Shown piece after piece: positions 13,849 to 14,344 of a stretch of DNA of 14,344 bases (position 1 is the stretch's first letter; each line of letters starts with the position of its first letter). This DNA is from Acidobacteriaceae bacterium. Lineage in GTDB: Bacteria > Acidobacteriota > Terriglobia > Terriglobales > Acidobacteriaceae. The notes beneath the pieces were generated by a model. It was not told the DNA's origin, made no database searches, and was given only the letters and a program-made list of their open reading frames with translations. The DNA lies in the NCBI GenBank assembly GCA_030044455.1, contig JASHVU010000619.1:1-14344 (forward strand), in the 5' to 3' direction. Both the position numbers and the translations under genes were made by a program.

Positions 13849-14100
13849 TCATCCGGCAAACTGACTGCGATACACACCCTTAATATGCTGCCGGCGAGCC
13901 CTCAGCTGTTCGGCCTCATTCGCCAGTCCCAATTGGTCTGCGAGTGCGATTGCGTCGTCGATGTAATCCTTGGCATCGCGGTAGCAGCTATTCACCTCGT
14001 GCTGCGAGTGCGCCTCGTACAGATCGTCGTAGGCCTTCTCAGCCATCCTCACCAGTCGCTTGAGCGCTGCCAGTTTTTCCTGGCATTCGGCGTCGTCCAT
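13849..14100 (-). CDS. Small helical protein of unknown function
   Basis: 83 residues with no recognised family. It is highly charged and probably all-helical, with three or four helices (about residues 3-25, 28-35 and 38-60, then 60-75), and has one Cys near each end of the first half (Cys6, Cys39). No signal peptide or membrane segment. The start is well supported: AAGGA overlaps the stop of the upstream VWFA-related gene and lies four nt before the ATG, with 7 nt between the genes, so they are probably co-transcribed and translationally linked. Function cannot be inferred. Confidence 0.7.
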   Translation of the reverse strand: MDDAECQEKLAALKRLVRMAEKAYDDLYEAHSQHEVNSCYRDAKDYIDDAIALADQLGLANEAEQLRARRQHIKGVYRSQFAG

Positions 14101-14107
14101 CGCGTCC

Positions 14108-14344
14108 TTACTGCTTCGTCACTTCGGCCGTCTGCTTCTGCTTGGGAACCACCGGGAAGTATCCGGTGCGGGTGCGGACGGTAAGCTTTCCCATGCCCTT
14201 TCCCTCGGCTGTCACTTCGATGCGGCGGAAGCCGGGAACCGAAGTGGGCTTGGTGGAGTGGTAGCCCAGCGTGTACTGGCTGCGGATATCGCGCGCCACT
14301 TCGGCCGCAATCTGGTCCACTTCTTCAATGGACTTGGGGAAGAA
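14108..14344 (-). CDS. VWFA-related acidobacterial-type protein, C-terminal 78 residues
   Basis: The frame is open to the window edge, so this is the 3' end of a longer gene. The visible part contains the conserved ending of acidobacterial VWFA-related proteins: a helix (EEVDQIAAEVARDIRSQYTLGYHS), then strands with FRRIEVTAEGK and LTVRTRTGYFP, and a polar tail. These proteins have an N-terminal secretion signal and a von Willebrand A fold with a MIDAS metal site, both outside this window, so whether the site is intact is not known. Their function is not established. It is followed closely by the small helical gene. Confidence 0.82.
   Translation of the reverse strand, partial: FFPKSIEEVDQIAAEVARDIRSQYTLGYHSTKPTSVPGFRRIEVTAEGKGMGKLTVRTRTGYFPVVPKQKQTAEVTKQ

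Overview
The window looks like ordinary chromosome from an acidobacterium, most likely class Terriglobia. The pointers are a fragment ending in a tail typical of the acidobacterial VWFA-related protein family, a YdcH/DUF465 gene, a USG-1-like aspartate-semialdehyde dehydrogenase homologue beside phospholipid genes, a Tat-exported GH1 protein, GC-rich coding sequence, and GC-rich hairpin repeats between genes. No phage, transposase, CRISPR or RNA genes were recognised. The taxonomic call is inference from gene content, not from a marker gene.

Layout, left to right. Positions 1-186 hold the 3' end of an unidentified + strand gene. It converges on a minus-strand lipoprotein sugar-binding protein (297-1289) that has no visible ABC partners. 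Divergent from that is a dGTPase (1564-2739, +). A palindromic, repeat-like element of about 120 bp containing a strong terminator (2789-2907) separates the dGTPase from a long minus-strand block. In transcription order (right to left) that block is tsaB-rimI (t6A tRNA modification and ribosomal-protein acetylation, ATGA overlap), a small DUF465 gene, psd-pssA (phosphatidylethanolamine synthesis, GTGA overlap), then a USG-1-like pseudo-dehydrogenase and a small ParB/sulfiredoxin-fold protein. Further right, a Tat-exported GH1 protein (8441-10009, -) is divergent from a LysR regulator (10082-10978, +), with two inverted repeats between them. The right end, all minus strand, has a secreted GlcG/HbpS-like protein, a cystathionine gamma-synthase/lyase family enzyme, a small helical protein, and the 3' end of a VWFA-related protein.

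The most notable points are these. (1) The GH1 protein keeps its nucleophile Glu425 and most sugar-binding residues, but the catalytic acid/base Glu of the Asn-Glu-Pro motif is Met218. It is divergent from a LysR gene whose start codon lies inside a textbook T-N11-A box. (2) The USG-1-like protein has lost the catalytic Cys of semialdehyde dehydrogenases and kept the His. It is paired in a tight two-gene unit with a ParB-fold protein. (3) A hairpin family occurs three times downstream of minus-strand genes, with a compensatory base-pair change. (4) Two separate short tandem arrays (five 8-mers, five 7-mers) sit directly in front of start codons. (5) A candidate MITE has 19-bp terminal inverted repeats.

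No multi-gene defence or biosynthetic system is visible. The candidate novelty lies in the two active-site-altered enzymes with their partners, and in the non-coding repeats.
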